A DNA stretch of 64,000 nucleotides from Nitrospirota bacterium (GTDB taxonomy: Bacteria; Nitrospirota; Thermodesulfovibrionia; UBA6902). Shown here one piece after another: positions 8,428 through 17,100 of this stretch (position 1 is its first letter; each line of letters begins with the position of its first letter). The stretch spans positions 1 to 64,000 of the forward strand of contig JACRLN010000014.1 of the NCBI GenBank assembly GCA_016215115.1, in the 5' to 3' direction. The notes beneath the pieces were generated by a model. The model was given only the letters and a program-made list of their open reading frames with translations. It did not search any database and had not been told where the DNA came from. Position numbers and translations under genes: made by a program.

Positions 8428-9103
8428 TTAATACACCCTTGTCAAGCTGCTTGATAATATGAGCCTTTTTAGCTGCACGGGGATCGTGCGTCACCATAAT
8501 AATGGTCTTGCAAAGTTCATGAACAAGACGTTCCATAAGCTCCAGTATATCTTCAGCCGAGACCCTGTCGAGGTCGCCCGTAGGTTCATCCGCTACAATT
8601 ATGGTCGGATCGGTGACTATTGCGCGGGCAATTGCAACACGCTGCTGCTGGCCGCCTGACAATTGCCCGGGATAATGCTCCATACGGTCGGAGAGGTTCA
8701 CGATCTTCAGGGCGGTTTCCACATGCTCTCTTTTTTCCTTTCTGGAAAGCCCTGTCAATAACAACGGCAGCTCAACATTCTCAAATGCTGTAAGAACAGG
8801 AATGAGGTTGTAAAACTGGAACACAAAACCAACGTTGCCAGAACGCCACCGTGCAAGGTCTGTCTCAGAAAGAGAATTAATATCAACATCCACAACTTTT
8901 ATCATTCCGCTGTCAGCTTTATCTATTCCTGCTATAAGGTTCAGTAACGTGCTTTTCCCTGAGCCGGAAGGCCCCATCAAGGCTAAAAACTCGCCCTCTG
9001 CGATATCAAGATTAATATCCTGCAAAACGGGTATGGTCTGATTGCCGCGCCGGTAGGACTTATACAGGTTTTTTATTTCTACGATAGGAGGTTTGTTTGG
9101 CAT
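8402..9103 (-). CDS. ABC transporter ATP-binding protein, MacB/LolD type
   Basis: 233 residues. Walker A is GPSGSGKST (near residue 44), the signature is [14 protein letters not shown] and Walker B ends [10 protein letters not shown]. It energises the two FtsX-type permeases downstream. Five bases separate it from the membrane fusion protein gene upstream. The set resembles MacAB/tripartite exporters that work from the periplasm outwards; no outer-membrane TolC gene is present here. Confidence 0.93.
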   Translation of the reverse strand: MPNKPPIVEIKNLYKSYRRGNQTIPVLQDINLDIAEGEFLALMGPSGSGKSTLLNLIAGIDKADSGMIKVVDVDINSLSETDLARWRSGNVGFVFQFYNLIPVLTAFENVELPLLLTGLSRKEKREHVETALKIVNLSDRMEHYPGQLSGGQQQRVAIARAIVTDPTIIVADEPTGDLDRVSAEDILELMERLVHELCKTIIMVTHDPRAAKKAHIIKQLDKGVLNANPQTYI

Positions 9104-9108
9104 CGGAG

Positions 9109-10317
9109 TTATTTCTCCTGGATCTTTACCCTGACACCGTCTTTCAATTTATCCAGCGGTTTCAAAACAACCCTGTCACCAGCCTTTATGCCGCTTAAAA
9201 CCTCTATCATATCGCCCAATTGTTCTCCGGTGCTGATAGAGGTTTCCACTGCACGATCTTCTTTTACAAGGAACACTGTTTTCTTACTTCCATTTTTTAT
9301 TACGGCAGCAGGATTAATAACAGTGCGAGGCTTCTGTTCTTCAGGAGCTACCGGCCGCTGCAAAAATGCGACCTTGGCGCTCATCTCAGGAAGTATCCTG
9401 CTGTCATTATCTAAAAACTTCACCTTTATCATAACTGAAGCCTTACTCCTGTCAGCGGTTGGAACAATCATATGCACTAATCCGCGAAATCTTGAATCAG
9501 GGAATGCATCAAGCTGTATCTCGCACGGCTGACCCAATTTAACATATTGCAGGTTTGCTTCAGAGACATCCGCTTCTACCTGCAATGAACCCATATCAGC
9601 TATAGTGACTACCGCCGCCTTTGCATTAGCTGCTGCGCCGAGCGGGGTAACGATATCGCCTATGTCTGCATTTTTAGTCAGCACTACCGCGTCAAACGGG
9701 GCGCGTATCAGAGTATATTCAAGTGATACTTCAGCGCCGCTCAAAGCAGCTTTATTAGCATTGATAGATGCCTCAGCCTCAGCAACCGCCGCAACTGCTT
9801 TTTTGTACCGCGCCTCAGCAGAATCATAATCGTTTTTTGACACCAGTTCGCTTTTCATCAGTTCTTTATAACGGTTGAAAGTTATATCAGCGTCATGCAG
9901 TTCCGCCTTTGCCTGTTCGAGGCCGGCACGCGCGGCATCGAGGTTTGCCCTGGCCTGTTCATACATTGCGGATACATCCTCATTTTCGAGTCTCGCGATC
10001 AGATCCCCTTTTTTCACATGATTACCTTCTTCTACATTTATAGACACTATACGCCCGGTTATCTTTGACGCAACGGCAGCCTTACGCTGCGCCACAACAT
10101 AACCGCTGGCATTTAACAATGTAAAAGTCTGGGAAGGATAAATCTGGGCAACATTATAAACTTCTACTTCTACTGACGTCCCCGTAAAATAAAAGGCCCC
10201 AATTAATGCAATTACTATTATTGCTATTACCGGGTATAATGCTCTCCTGCGCCTTACCGGAGCAGCAACTGATGCTGATTTGTCTATCTTAAGTTTTGAG
10301 AGATCTTCGTTTGCCAT
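9109..10317 (-). CDS. Membrane fusion (HlyD/MacA-like) periplasmic adaptor
   Basis: About 402 residues from ATG 10317 (MANEDLSKLK), chosen over an upstream TTG because AGGAAG lies seven bases before it. One N-terminal membrane helix, a biotinyl/lipoyl-like domain (GRIVSINVEEGNHVKKGDLIARL), a coiled-coil hairpin, and beta-barrel and membrane-proximal domains. It links the inner-membrane ABC pump to an outer-membrane channel. First gene of the four-gene exporter operon. Confidence 0.9.
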   Translation of the reverse strand: MANEDLSKLKIDKSASVAAPVRRRRALYPVIAIIVIALIGAFYFTGTSVEVEVYNVAQIYPSQTFTLLNASGYVVAQRKAAVASKITGRIVSINVEEGNHVKKGDLIARLENEDVSAMYEQARANLDAARAGLEQAKAELHDADITFNRYKELMKSELVSKNDYDSAEARYKKAVAAVAEAEASINANKAALSGAEVSLEYTLIRAPFDAVVLTKNADIGDIVTPLGAAANAKAAVVTIADMGSLQVEADVSEANLQYVKLGQPCEIQLDAFPDSRFRGLVHMIVPTADRSKASVMIKVKFLDNDSRILPEMSAKVAFLQRPVAPEEQKPRTVINPAAVIKNGSKKTVFLVKEDRAVETSISTGEQLGDMIEVLSGIKAGDRVVLKPLDKLKDGVRVKIQEK

Positions 10318-10414
10318 GGATGACTTCCTGTTCAATTTGATTTAACAGCTAAATTTGATTATTATACCGTGTTATAATTTATTTAACAAAACAATCAAAA
10401 TCAGGGAGGTAAAT

Positions 10415-11185
10415 ATGTTTCAGGTCGGTTTTTCAGGTTTAGTATTAGTTATAGTTCTAATTGTTTATTTCCTTTCAAGCGCAATCAAGGTTCTCCGTGA
10501 GTATGAAAGAGGCGTTGTCTTCAGGCTTGGAAGATTGATACCAGTAAGAGGACCGGGCCTTGTAATCATCTGGCCCGTTATTGATAAGCTGGTAAAAGTA
10601 GGCCTTCGTACCGTCACCATGGATGTGCCTTCACAGGATATAATTACAAAAGACAATGTTACCGTAAAAGTTAACGCGGTAGTCTATTTCAGAGTCGTTG
10701 AACCTACAAAGGCCATTACCGAAGTAGCGGATTATGAGTACGCAACGTCGCAGATATCACAAACAACGCTCAGGAGCGTCCTGGGACAAAGCGCCCTCGA
10801 TGACCTCCTTTCCAAAAGAGATGAATTAAATGCGGAACTGCAGAAGATCATAGACGAACAGACAGAACCATGGGGTATTAAGGTTACCACTGTTGAAGTT
10901 AAAAATGTGGATTTACCGATCGAGATGCAGAGGGCCATTGCCAAGCAGGCTGAGGCTGAACGTGAAAGAAGGGCGAAAGTCATTCATGCTCAAGGCGAAT
11001 TTGAAGCAGCCCAAAAGTTGACAGATGCAGCAGCTATCATCGGGTCACAGCCCGCGGCATTGCAGTTGAGGTTTCTCCAGACATTGACGGAGGTGGCTGC
11101 CGAGAAGAATTCCACAACCATTTTCCCTGTTCCCATTGATCTCATTGAGCCGTTTTTCAGAAAATTGAAAAAGATGGCTGAATAG
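10415..11185 (+). CDS. Slipin/stomatin-like SPFH-domain membrane protein
   Basis: 256 residues from ATG 10415, preceded by GGAGGT at 10405-10410; an in-frame upstream ATG at 10355 lacks such a site. One N-terminal membrane segment is followed by an SPFH domain starting at [12 protein letters not shown], then a helical tail rich in [11 protein letters not shown]. Slipins form membrane rings and are commonly encoded next to NfeD proteases; here the NfeD gene is 4.4 kb away beyond an oppositely oriented exporter. Confidence 0.92.
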   Translation: MFQVGFSGLVLVIVLIVYFLSSAIKVLREYERGVVFRLGRLIPVRGPGLVIIWPVIDKLVKVGLRTVTMDVPSQDIITKDNVTVKVNAVVYFRVVEPTKAITEVADYEYATSQISQTTLRSVLGQSALDDLLSKRDELNAELQKIIDEQTEPWGIKVTTVEVKNVDLPIEMQRAIAKQAEAERERRAKVIHAQGEFEAAQKLTDAAAIIGSQPAALQLRFLQTLTEVAAEKNSTTIFPVPIDLIEPFFRKLKKMAE

Positions 11186-11189
11186 GCAG

Positions 11190-11298
11190 GAGTCAAGGGT
11201 TCAAAGGGTTAAGGATTCAAGTGAAAGAAAAGGACATAAGAATCAAGATGTATCGTGATTCTTAGACTTGAATTCTGGAATCCTTGAACCCTCGACTC
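11190..11298. repeat. Fold-back repeat of the GAGTCAAGGGTTCAA type
   Basis: GAGTCAAGGGTTCAA (from 11190) and AAGGATTCAAGT are answered by ACTTGAATTC, ATCCTTGAACCCTCGACTC (to 11298). The region between the slipin and the PGPGW gene is thus one long imperfect palindrome built from heptamer-like words. Confidence 0.65.
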
Positions 11299-11306
11299 TT
11301 TGAAAA

Positions 11307-11573
11307 ATGACTGACAAACCAAAACAGAAGCAACATCCCCTGATTGTAACCATACAACAAGCAAAGCGGCTTATTAGAATTGTAATAGGCTTTACTGTGC
11401 TGATTATAGGCATTGCCATGATTGCATTGCCAGGGCCGGCTGTTGTCGTTATCCCGATCGGACTGGGAATCCTTGCAACAGAATTTGTATGGGCGAAACA
11501 TTTATTGAAGCGTTTTAAGGATGGGGCGAATAATTTAAAGAATTCTATTTTGAATAATTCAAAAAAAGTGTAA
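11307..11573 (+). CDS. PGPGW-family small membrane protein
   Basis: 88 residues with two adjacent hydrophobic segments (about 23-42 and 44-58) around the LPGPAVVVIPIGLGILATEF core, then a basic amphipathic tail. This matches the small two-helix PGPGW family (putative transmembrane protein), whose function is unknown. It follows the slipin gene on the same strand after a palindromic repeat. Confidence 0.7.
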   Translation: MTDKPKQKQHPLIVTIQQAKRLIRIVIGFTVLIIGIAMIALPGPAVVVIPIGLGILATEFVWAKHLLKRFKDGANNLKNSILNNSKKV

Positions 11574-11685
11574 CGAGTGATGCATGATGGTATAGAGCAG
11601 AAGAAATTAGTCACCTTTTATTTTAATTATCTGTAATACTTGTCACGTGTCCGGGGTTTCCCCTAAGGATTTCCTAATAAGTTTA

Positions 11686-11694
11686 TGCTATAAT
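11686..11694 (+). promoter_or_regulatory. Extended -10 promoter for hairpin RNA candidate
   Basis: TGCTATAAT is a consensus extended -10 element with a perfect TATAAT at 11689-11694. No convincing -35 hexamer is seen, as is common with TGn elements. The expected start near 11701 coincides with the left foot of the hairpin. Confidence 0.5.
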
Positions 11695-11699
11695 CTTCA

Positions 11700-11800
11700 C
11701 CGAGGATGCTGACTTGAATTAAAAGGTTATTTCCCACCTACGCTAAGAGCCCAATCTTTTTAATTCAACCATGTCCCCTCATGGTCAGCATCCTCATTTT
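11700..11800 (+). ncRNA. Putative small structured RNA (about 100 nt)
   Basis: GAGGATGCTGAC (11702-11713) pairs perfectly with GTCAGCATCCTC (11784-11795), and TTGAATTAAAA (11714-11724) pairs with TTTTAATTCAA (11758-11768). This gives 23 paired bases interrupted only on the 3' side by 15 bases containing CATGTCCCCTCATG. The helix foot is followed by ATTTTATTT. No open frame is contained. A 19-base segment (complement of 11763-11781) recurs with one mismatch at 60674-60692, so it could also be a mobile palindromic element read on the other strand. No known family was recognised. Confidence 0.45.
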
Positions 11801-11805
11801 ATTTA

Positions 11806-12063
11806 TCAGGTAATGTCTGCGGTTGTCTTTTTTCCAGAAAGTTCTTCCAGCACAATAAGTACCTGCTCAAAGGTTATCCAACCTTTTTCAAGAAGAATTT
11901 CTCCGATGAGTTTGTGCGGTATAAGTTTCGTTGAAGGGTAATTCGATATCTGCTCTGAAAATGCTTCTTCCATTTGGGATGCAGTTACAAACCCCTTCAT
12001 AACTGCAACATCACCAAAACGAAAGGTATAAATCCTGTAATCATCCCTGTAATTATTTTCCAT
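11806..12063 (-). CDS. Small protein resembling the PilB/GspE N-terminal domain
   Basis: 85 residues. The pattern FGDVAVMKGFVTASQMEEAFSEQ followed by IGEILLEKGWITFEQVLIVLEEL resembles the helical repeats at the N-terminus of type II/IV secretion ATPases (MshEN/T2SSE_N), here alone without an ATPase. In longer proteins such domains can bind c-di-GMP or assembly partners. A role near the pilus genes is inference only. Confidence 0.55.
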   Translation of the reverse strand: MENNYRDDYRIYTFRFGDVAVMKGFVTASQMEEAFSEQISNYPSTKLIPHKLIGEILLEKGWITFEQVLIVLEELSGKKTTADIT

Positions 12064-12175
12064 TGCTCACTCTATCTTTTTCGAACATTAAAATTATTAT
12101 CGGCAGAATCCACACTACTCTTAAACAGGCATGGTCTATTACGGGCAGGTGATTTTATGATAATGGATTCGCGCC

Positions 12176-13546
12176 TTACGCGCTTATATCCATATCCCCT
12201 ATAAGAAGACTCGGCGAGCCTACATTGCCATAAAACTCCAAGTCACAACCAATCCCTTCAACCTTCTTAAACAACTCAAGAATATTGCCTGATATCACGG
12301 CCTCTTTTATCGGATAAACTGTTTCTCCATTTTCAATCCAGAGTCCTGAAATGCCTACCGAAAAGTCACCTGATATGGGATTAGCGGTATGTAACCCCAT
12401 AGTGTTAAGAATCAAAATTCCTTTGGGCAGTGATTTTATTAATTGGTTGTTTTTCGTTCTCTTGACTTCTGACTTCTGACTTCTGACTTCTGACTTCTGA
12501 CTCTCATCCGGTCTTATATAAAAATTTGTTACCCCAATTCCGGGAAGACTCTTGTGACCGCCTCTTACGGCATTACCTGTGGATTTAACGCCTGCTTTTT
12601 TTGCTGTATATGTATTATAAAAGTAACTGTTCAATACACCTTTAGAAATAACTGTTTTGTTCGTAACAGGAACTCCTTCATCATCAACAGGTTTTGTGCC
12701 TAACCCCCATTTCATGGTTCCGTCATCAATAATGTCAACGAGTGTACTAATGATAGTCTGTCCTGCCTTGCCTGCAAGAAAAGAACGCTGCTTCTGCACA
12801 GCTTCAGCGGATAAGGACGAACTGAGGATATCGAGAAAGCCGACAGCAACAGAAGGACAAAGTATCACAGGCGCTTTGACAGCAGATATTTTTCTTGCGC
12901 CAAGAACTTCAACCGCTCTTTTTGAAGCTGTTTTTCCGACAAATTTTATATCTACATCAATCATTCTCCTGCTGCCTGCAAAATCCCATCCCATTTGATT
13001 ATCGCCGTTTTCATCACTTGCAAGAGTTGTTACATGAACTGAATAATTTGTGCTTTCATAGCCGGCATTAACTCCTTTTGAATTTGCAATCGTTGTGCTT
13101 GTAACCGCGGCCCCAACCTCTGCCTTTCTTACCTTCTTTACTCTCTTGTCAAACGCAAGCGCGCTCTCCTCAAGCATCAATGCATTCTTAATAACAGTGG
13201 CTTCATCTAAATTTTTTATTTGCTCATCAAATATCAAAACCTCTCCGGCAGGCATTTGCCCGGGGATATCAATATACTCATCCATAGCAGTCCATTTTGC
13301 AGAGTCTATCGCTGCATTAATTGTCTTTCCAACCTCATCATGAATCGTTGTAAAAGCAAATCCGAGTCTTTGATTCCTGATAACTTTCAGTGCAATCCCA
13401 ATATCCTGAGAGACTTCCATGGCTTCCACCTTCCCGTCTTTTGCCTCTACAGAAATCCCCCTGGAACTTCTTATAAAAACTTCTGCCGCATCACAGCCTC
13501 TTTTCAGCGCCTTCTTCACGATATCTTCAGCAAAACTGTTATTCAT
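12176..13546 (-). CDS. pmbA: PmbA/TldE-family metalloprotease subunit
   Basis: 456 residues matching the PmbA (TldE) half of the TldD/TldE protease, which matures small peptides and degrades unfolded ones. No HEXXXH zinc motif is present, as expected for PmbA; the TldD partner is not in the window. Residues about 348-362 (SQKSEVRSQKSEVKR) are encoded by heptamer repeats of GACTTCT (plus sense) and look like an in-frame insertion in a surface loop. Confidence 0.88.
   Translation of the reverse strand: MNNSFAEDIVKKALKRGCDAAEVFIRSSRGISVEAKDGKVEAMEVSQDIGIALKVIRNQRLGFAFTTIHDEVGKTINAAIDSAKWTAMDEYIDIPGQMPAGEVLIFDEQIKNLDEATVIKNALMLEESALAFDKRVKKVRKAEVGAAVTSTTIANSKGVNAGYESTNYSVHVTTLASDENGDNQMGWDFAGSRRMIDVDIKFVGKTASKRAVEVLGARKISAVKAPVILCPSVAVGFLDILSSSLSAEAVQKQRSFLAGKAGQTIISTLVDIIDDGTMKWGLGTKPVDDEGVPVTNKTVISKGVLNSYFYNTYTAKKAGVKSTGNAVRGGHKSLPGIGVTNFYIRPDESQKSEVRSQKSEVKRTKNNQLIKSLPKGILILNTMGLHTANPISGDFSVGISGLWIENGETVYPIKEAVISGNILELFKKVEGIGCDLEFYGNVGSPSLLIGDMDISA
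12462..12503. repeat. In-frame heptamer repeat (GACTTCT)n inside pmbA
   Basis: Five full copies of the 7-bp unit GACTTCT plus a partial one. The reading frame of pmbA continues through it, giving a hydrophilic S/E/K/R-rich stretch that interrupts otherwise family-like sequence. Confidence 0.85.
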
Positions 13547-13570
13547 ATTCGTTCCTCTTTAAATTTTTTG

Positions 13571-13600
13571 GCTGTTAGCTGATAGCTGTCAGCTAACAGC
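13571..13600. repeat. Palindrome GCTGTTAGCTG...CAGCTAACAGC
   Basis: A 30-bp near-perfect palindrome made of AGCTGAT/AGCTGTC-type heptamer words just upstream of pmbA. Its vocabulary matches repeats in pilW (19425) and at 42409-42428. Confidence 0.65.
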
Positions 13601-13774
13601 TTAAAGTATACAACAATATTTGCCGATAAATATAACTATGTAATCCGTTACATGATTTTATGAAGGAGATTACACAAATACGAAAGAGAAAATGGCTAAC
13701 ACATTGAAAAATCAGAACCTTCAATTAGCATCATAATTGCTTTAAAAGATTCTAAGAGAAAGTATGGAGGGTTT

Positions 13775-14122
13775 ATGAGAAAGAGAAAAACGATTGCATT
13801 ATTGCTGTCGGCATTTTCGATATTAATAGTATCAGCATTTATAGACCGTTTTGATGCCGTTGCTGACATTTCAACAGTTAAGGCAACCGGGACATTAACC
13901 TCAATAGAAGATGATGGAAGAGTTATTATTGATGAGAAAGGCTATGAGGTTGATCCCTCTGTAATGGTTATAAACCGCAAGGGGAAGATCGTTTCTCTTC
14001 GCAGCCTTTCACTTCCGGCAACAGTCAGGTTTGAATATACATATGCAAAAACAGGATTTATAATCGTGATGATAGAGGAAGTTAAAAGCAAAGAAGTTAA
14101 AAATAAAAGGAGTCCTCGATGA
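13775..14122 (+). CDS. Secreted small protein preceding PilY1 (unknown)
   Basis: 115 residues with an N-terminal signal/anchor segment (about 6-24), then a small beta-rich domain (VKATGTLTSIEDDGRVIIDEKG). GGAGGG stands ahead of the start. Its stop overlaps the pilY1 start (ATGA), so the two are coupled. By position it recalls PilY2-type accessory proteins, but sequence likeness is not clear enough to name it. Confidence 0.65.
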   Translation: MRKRKTIALLLSAFSILIVSAFIDRFDAVADISTVKATGTLTSIEDDGRVIIDEKGYEVDPSVMVINRKGKIVSLRSLSLPATVRFEYTYAKTGFIIVMIEEVKSKEVKNKRSPR

Positions 14123-17100
14123 AAAGCAATAATAAAAATATGCCCAACATATTATTACTCCTGATTTTTTTAATCATGCTGCTGCCTTTAACTCATGTTG
14201 AAGGCGCCATGAACGATTATTGCGTCATCCCGCCGTTTCTATCCCAGAGCATTCCGCCGAATGTCCTTATTGTGATGGACAATTCAGGAAGCATGTGCGA
14301 CCAGGCATATGGAGGTTCTTATGACCCATCCCAGTTTGCCAATGGACTGTACTATGGATATTTTGACGGCTCAAAAAATTATAAATATACCGGCAACAAC
14401 AGATGGGAAGAGACCACAGACGCAATGAACACCGGCACTGTTGCCAACCCCATTGCCAGCGGAAGTTTTCTGAATTGGGCAACGATGCGAAGGGTAGAAG
14501 CGGCAAAGAAACTGCTGATTGGCGGAAAGGCAAACCCCCGCTCCCCCAGTGGATCTGTAACCGTAAAACTCGATGGTGAGACTGCCTGTGCGTCTTCATG
14601 GGATTTTCAGAAAGATTATGACACCAGTGCAGGGAACCTCATATATCCATTTGTGGGAAATTACCGTTTTACGAGGGGAAATGGTGATGATTTGAATATA
14701 AGTCCTATTAGCGGCGGAACTAATACATACTATACGTATCCGAACTCTAATATCAGTGTCCCTTCAGGATGGACTGTAACAGGCGCAGCAAGCGCATATG
14801 CGGCTGTTGATGAGGCATCATCAGACGGAGATACAACTTATATCCAGAACAGCAATACCACAAGCCCGGTTATATTGGGTTTTAGCTACACACAGGCTGA
14901 ACCTGCCGGTACTATTACTGTTTCAGTTCAGGTAAGGGCAAAGAAAACAGCCAGCGGGGGAACAAGAGATATAGCAGGGGTGCTCAGAATAGACGGCGTG
15001 GATTATGAGTCAAACACTTCCAGTATCGGCACTTCATATTCTACCTATTCTTTTACATGGACAAACAACCCTGCAACAGGGGCGCCATGGAACTGGAATG
15101 AGATTAAAGGAATAGCCGGCTCAGGGAATTTACAGGGTCTTGGGGTTAAGGCTGCCGGCAATTATACATCCAGATATCCGCGTATAACACAGGTCTATCT
15201 CGATGTTTCGGTTACCGTTCCTACCGGCGGACCTTATAATACAATAGTGGACCAGGGCATGGTAAAAGCAGAAGGCATACTGGATACGCTCAGCAGCGAT
15301 GTCAGGTTCGGGCTGGCTTATTACACAGGCAGCAGCGGTGACAATGGCGGAAAGATAGATGCTTATGTGGGGTTTGGCATTGTTACGAGCATGATCACCT
15401 CTATCCAAAATATGACTCCAAGCACATGGACACCGCTGGCAGAGACCCTTTATGAGGTGGTCAGGTATTTCAGGCAGGATGACCCATATTATTCCAATTC
15501 TCCTGCTGACTATAGCAAAGGCGGCACTGGAGCTAACATCATTCGCGACCCGTATTGGTATAAGTTCACTGACCTGGACAGCAATCTTACTGACATGTAT
15601 GTGCCCTGCGCAAAGTCATTTGTTCTTTTCCTGACAGACGGAGAATCCACTCGCGACCAGAACATCCCCGGGTCAGGCTCAGGCGCCTGTTCTCTTACAA
15701 ATATAAAAGGGTGTTCCAGCGGCTATAGATTTGCAGGAACCACTGTTGGAACGACTTATCCAAGTAGTGGGACAGATTATATGATTGATGTTGCCTTCTG
15801 GGCAAGGACGAATGACATGCGTCCGGGCTCAGAAACTGATGTGCCGACAACATGGCGACAGAGCCTCCCGGCAACTCAGAATGTGACCCTTTATCCCGTA
15901 TTTATGTTTGGGACAGGTTCGACTCTGCTTAAGGATGCTGCGATCACCGGCGGGTTTATTGATCTGAACAGCAATGGATTACCTGACTGCAACACAATCC
16001 CCGCTGAATGTTACAGGGATACGGACGGCGACGGAGTTATCCGTTCTGACGGCACGGATGACCCTCTCACATATTATGAAGGAGATGACGGCTATTCTCT
16101 TGAGACCAGCATCCGAAACGCAATAACTGCTATCCTGAAAAGAACATCTTCCGGCACAGCGGCATCAGTTCTTTCCTCAGGCGAAGGAAAAGGCGCGAAC
16201 ATCGTGCAGGCAATCTTTTATCCGAAAAGGACATTTGATGATTCAGTAGATATTGACTGGATAGGCACACTGCAGACCTTCTGGTATTACATTGATCCAT
16301 TCTTCAGCAAAAGCAACATAAGAGAGGATACTGACAACAACAGGGAGTTGAGCCTTGTCAATGATCGTATAGTACAATTCTACTTCGATTCTAAAACCAT
16401 GGCAAGGCGCTATGAGGACACTGATGGAGACGGCGATGCTGATAATGAAATAATGCCGCCTGTTGCATTTGAAGAAGTTAAGAGCCTTTGGGAAGCCGGA
16501 CGGACCTTATGGTACACTTCAGCCGCTGACAGGACTATTTATACGCCTGACCCTTCTGACAGCTCACCTCCAATTTCGTTATTGTCTTTTGAGAAAGGCA
16601 GCAAAACAACGCTCAGAGACTATTTGCAGGCAGGGTCCAACGACGAGGCTGAAGCGATCATAAGATATATACGCGGTGAAGATAATCCAACAACAGATTT
16701 AGGTATAACTTATACCTATAGACCGAGAACTGCTGCTATCGACCTGAACAAAGATGGGGACGTAACAGATACAGTAACTATAAACGGCGCCCCAATCAGT
16801 GAAAGCGCTAAGGTCTGGAAACTCGGAGATATCGTAAATTCCACTCCCAAGATACTGTCATGGACCCCTTTGAACACCTATGACCAGGTCTATGGCGACA
16901 CAACCTACAAGGAATTCATAGATACAGCCGGCTATAAGGACAGGGGAATGGTATTCGTCGGGGCCAACGACGGCATGCTCCACGCCTTTACGCTCGGTAA
17001 GCTGGAGATACTCTGCAGAACCTGCGCAACTCAGGCAAAACTGACAGGCACAGATCTCGGCAAAGAGGTGTGGGCTTTTATCCCGAAGCATGTGCTACCC

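Noticed and set aside
11243-11614. Minus-strand open frames opposite the PGPGW gene
   Set aside because: They are antisense to a family-matching plus-strand gene and include palindrome-derived codons.
11700-11800. 6S RNA or 4.5S SRP RNA
   Set aside because: Too short and lacking the 6S central bulge layout; no SRP-type GGAA tetraloop with the conserved AGGTCAGG/AGCAGCC flanks.
12462-12503. CRISPR array
   Set aside because: Units are 7 bp, directly abutting, without spacers, and lie inside a coding frame. The same applies to the other heptamer arrays.
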